Assembly (NCBI RefSeq): GCF_015679185.1
Contig: NZ_CP064939.1
Location: 2,356,001-2,420,000 of the forward strand
DNA: 64,000 nucleotides
Source: Pedobacter endophyticus
Lineage (GTDB): Bacteria; Bacteroidota; Bacteroidia; Sphingobacteriales; Sphingobacteriaceae
Reading direction: 5' to 3'
Part shown: positions 63,538 to 64,000 of the stretch, piece by piece
Layout: each line of letters opens with the position of its first letter
Position numbering within the stretch: position 1 is the first letter of the stretch
The notes under the pieces: generated by a model
What the model was told of the DNA's origin: nothing
Databases searched by the model: none
The model's input: the letters and a program-made list of their open reading frames with translations, nothing else
Program-made: the position numbers and the translations under genes

Positions 63538-63545
63538 TATATTTG
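63538..63545 (+). promoter_or_regulatory. -7 promoter box of the DUF4282 operon
   Basis: TATATTTG fits TAnnTTTG, with TTGT at 63516-63519, 18 bases upstream, as -33. It also overlaps the in-frame TTG at 63543, showing that the true start is the ATG at 63561. Confidence 0.5.
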
Positions 63546-63560
63546 ATAAACAAACAAATT

Positions 63561-63833
63561 ATGTATAACAAATTTTTATTCTTTGACGTGATGATTACTC
63601 CAAAACTCATCACATTTATTTACTGGCTCATGCTATTGGGTGCGGTAGGCTATGGCTTAAGCTCTATGTTTTCGGGCTACGATGGCTTTACTATTGGGAA
63701 CATGGTAAAAGGCCTGGCATTTATAGTGGCGGGTATAGTGGGATCGAGGGTATGGTGCGAACTGATGATTGTAGTATTCAAAATAAACGAAAACCTACAA
63801 GAGCTCAAAAACAAGAAAGGAACTGAGCTATGA
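63561..63833 (+). CDS. DUF4282 membrane protein
   Basis: Start at ATG 63561 gives 90 residues. FFDVMITPKLITFIYWLMLLG and later RVWCELMIVVFKINENLQEL match the DUF4282 pattern, with two membrane segments (about 13-31 and 47-64). The function is unknown. The stop TGA overlaps the ATG of the next gene (ATGA), so the two are coupled. Confidence 0.83.
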   Translation: MYNKFLFFDVMITPKLITFIYWLMLLGAVGYGLSSMFSGYDGFTIGNMVKGLAFIVAGIVGSRVWCELMIVVFKINENLQELKNKKGTEL

Positions 63834-64000
63834 GAATAACAATTTGCATTGCTTGCCTATTGTTTATATTAGTTGGCTGCAGCTCGAACGCCCCAAAAAA
63901 TGTGGCAGAAAAATTCTTAATGAATCTGAGTGCCGGGAAAATTGACGAAGCAAAAAAATACGCGACAGAGCCTACTGGAAAAATGTTAGACCTGATGATC
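63830..64000 (+). CDS. Putative lipoprotein, cut by the window end (DUF4878-like)
   Basis: The first 57 residues are visible. A lipoprotein signal (ITICIACLLFILVGCSSN, lipid Cys17) precedes APKNVAEKFLMNLSAGKIDEA and KYATEP, a pattern seen in DUF4878 (NTF2-like, small lipoproteins). The C-terminus is missing. It overlaps the DUF4282 gene by four bases and is probably translated with it. Confidence 0.75.
   Translation, partial: MRITICIACLLFILVGCSSNAPKNVAEKFLMNLSAGKIDEAKKYATEPTGKMLDLMI

Larger units (their letters stand above)
63108..63560. other. Gene-free interval with palindromic repeats
   Basis: No gene was seen. A TTTTTTATCGGG-type hairpin near 63253-63264, a 20-bp repeat copy at 63347-63366, and the DUF4282 promoter at 63538-63545 are the visible items. 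Arms GGGGATTTCTC and GAAATGACAGG echo those at 14791 and 15987. Confidence 0.55.

Overview
The window looks like chromosome from a Bacteroidota species of the family Sphingobacteriaceae, most likely Pedobacter or a close relative. The evidence is a SusC/SusD locus under a FecI/FecR-type sigma/anti-sigma pair, bacillithiol-type redox proteins (YtxJ, YpdA), many promoters matching the Bacteroidota consensus (TAnnTTTG at -7), few Shine-Dalgarno sites, and intergenic DNA full of short palindromic repeats. No rRNA, tRNA, CRISPR array, transposase, integrase or phage gene was seen. The genus is an inference from gene content only.

Layout. 1-4882: a truncated, very large alpha-2-macroglobulin-like protein (minus) carrying a SusC-type N-terminal module. 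5041-8239: ribH, a 40-residue lipoprotein, ytxJ, a CBS-domain protein and a membrane protein (plus). 8276-12675: an M28 peptidase, a TerC-type transporter and a polyprenyl diphosphate synthase (minus). 12924-14475: an alpha/beta hydrolase overlapping a membrane protein with a cytochrome-oxidase-like HDTYFV motif. 14985-24816 (minus): ypdA, a metallo-beta-lactamase/rhodanese protein, asparaginase, TatD nuclease, uvrA and an outer-membrane phospholipase A-like protein. 24967-26451 (plus): a VOC protein, an orphan antitoxin and a YefM/YoeB toxin-antitoxin pair. 26471-30227: a flavin/2Fe-2S reductase, a lytic transglycosylase and an RluB-type pseudouridine synthase with a repetitive basic tail. 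30410-40165 (minus): sigma factor, FecR, SusC (with STN domain), SusD, DUF4843 lipoprotein, PKD-like lipoprotein and TlpA-like thioredoxin, a surface-sensing and uptake operon. 40467-46197 (minus): ahcY, an acyltransferase, mqo and msrA. 46466-51084 (plus): a 2OG-Fe(II) oxygenase, a Crp/Fnr regulator, a sterol-desaturase-type hydroxylase with a Crp/Fnr-like box upstream, a DinB protein, a TPR protein and a small membrane protein. 51185-56140 (minus): a GDPD-fold protein lacking both catalytic histidines, a double NTF2-like protein, an M28 lipoprotein and cysS. 56385-64000: a lactamase-fold hydrolase, YceI, an Xre/RES toxin-antitoxin pair, a VOC protein, gcvP, a DUF4282 protein and a lipoprotein cut by the window end.

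Themes. Most genes are housekeeping. Accessory content is the SusCD/FecIR locus, two toxin-antitoxin pairs plus an orphan antitoxin, and the repeats. Thiol and sulfur chemistry recurs (YtxJ, YpdA, a lactamase/rhodanese protein, MsrA, AhcY, CysS), but these genes are scattered and not one operon. At least six intergenic repeat families occur. One low-complexity family appears to have become coding sequence at the 3' end of uvrA. Several genes (ribH, cysS, DinB family) have the -7 box exactly four bases before the start codon, which predicts leaderless mRNAs.

I did not find one clearly new multi-gene system. The best leads are the GDPD pseudo-enzyme, the Crp/Fnr-like box at about -42 before the desaturase-type gene, the repeat-derived UvrA tail, the structured repeat at 17840 and 52161, and the macroglobulin/SusC module fusion.
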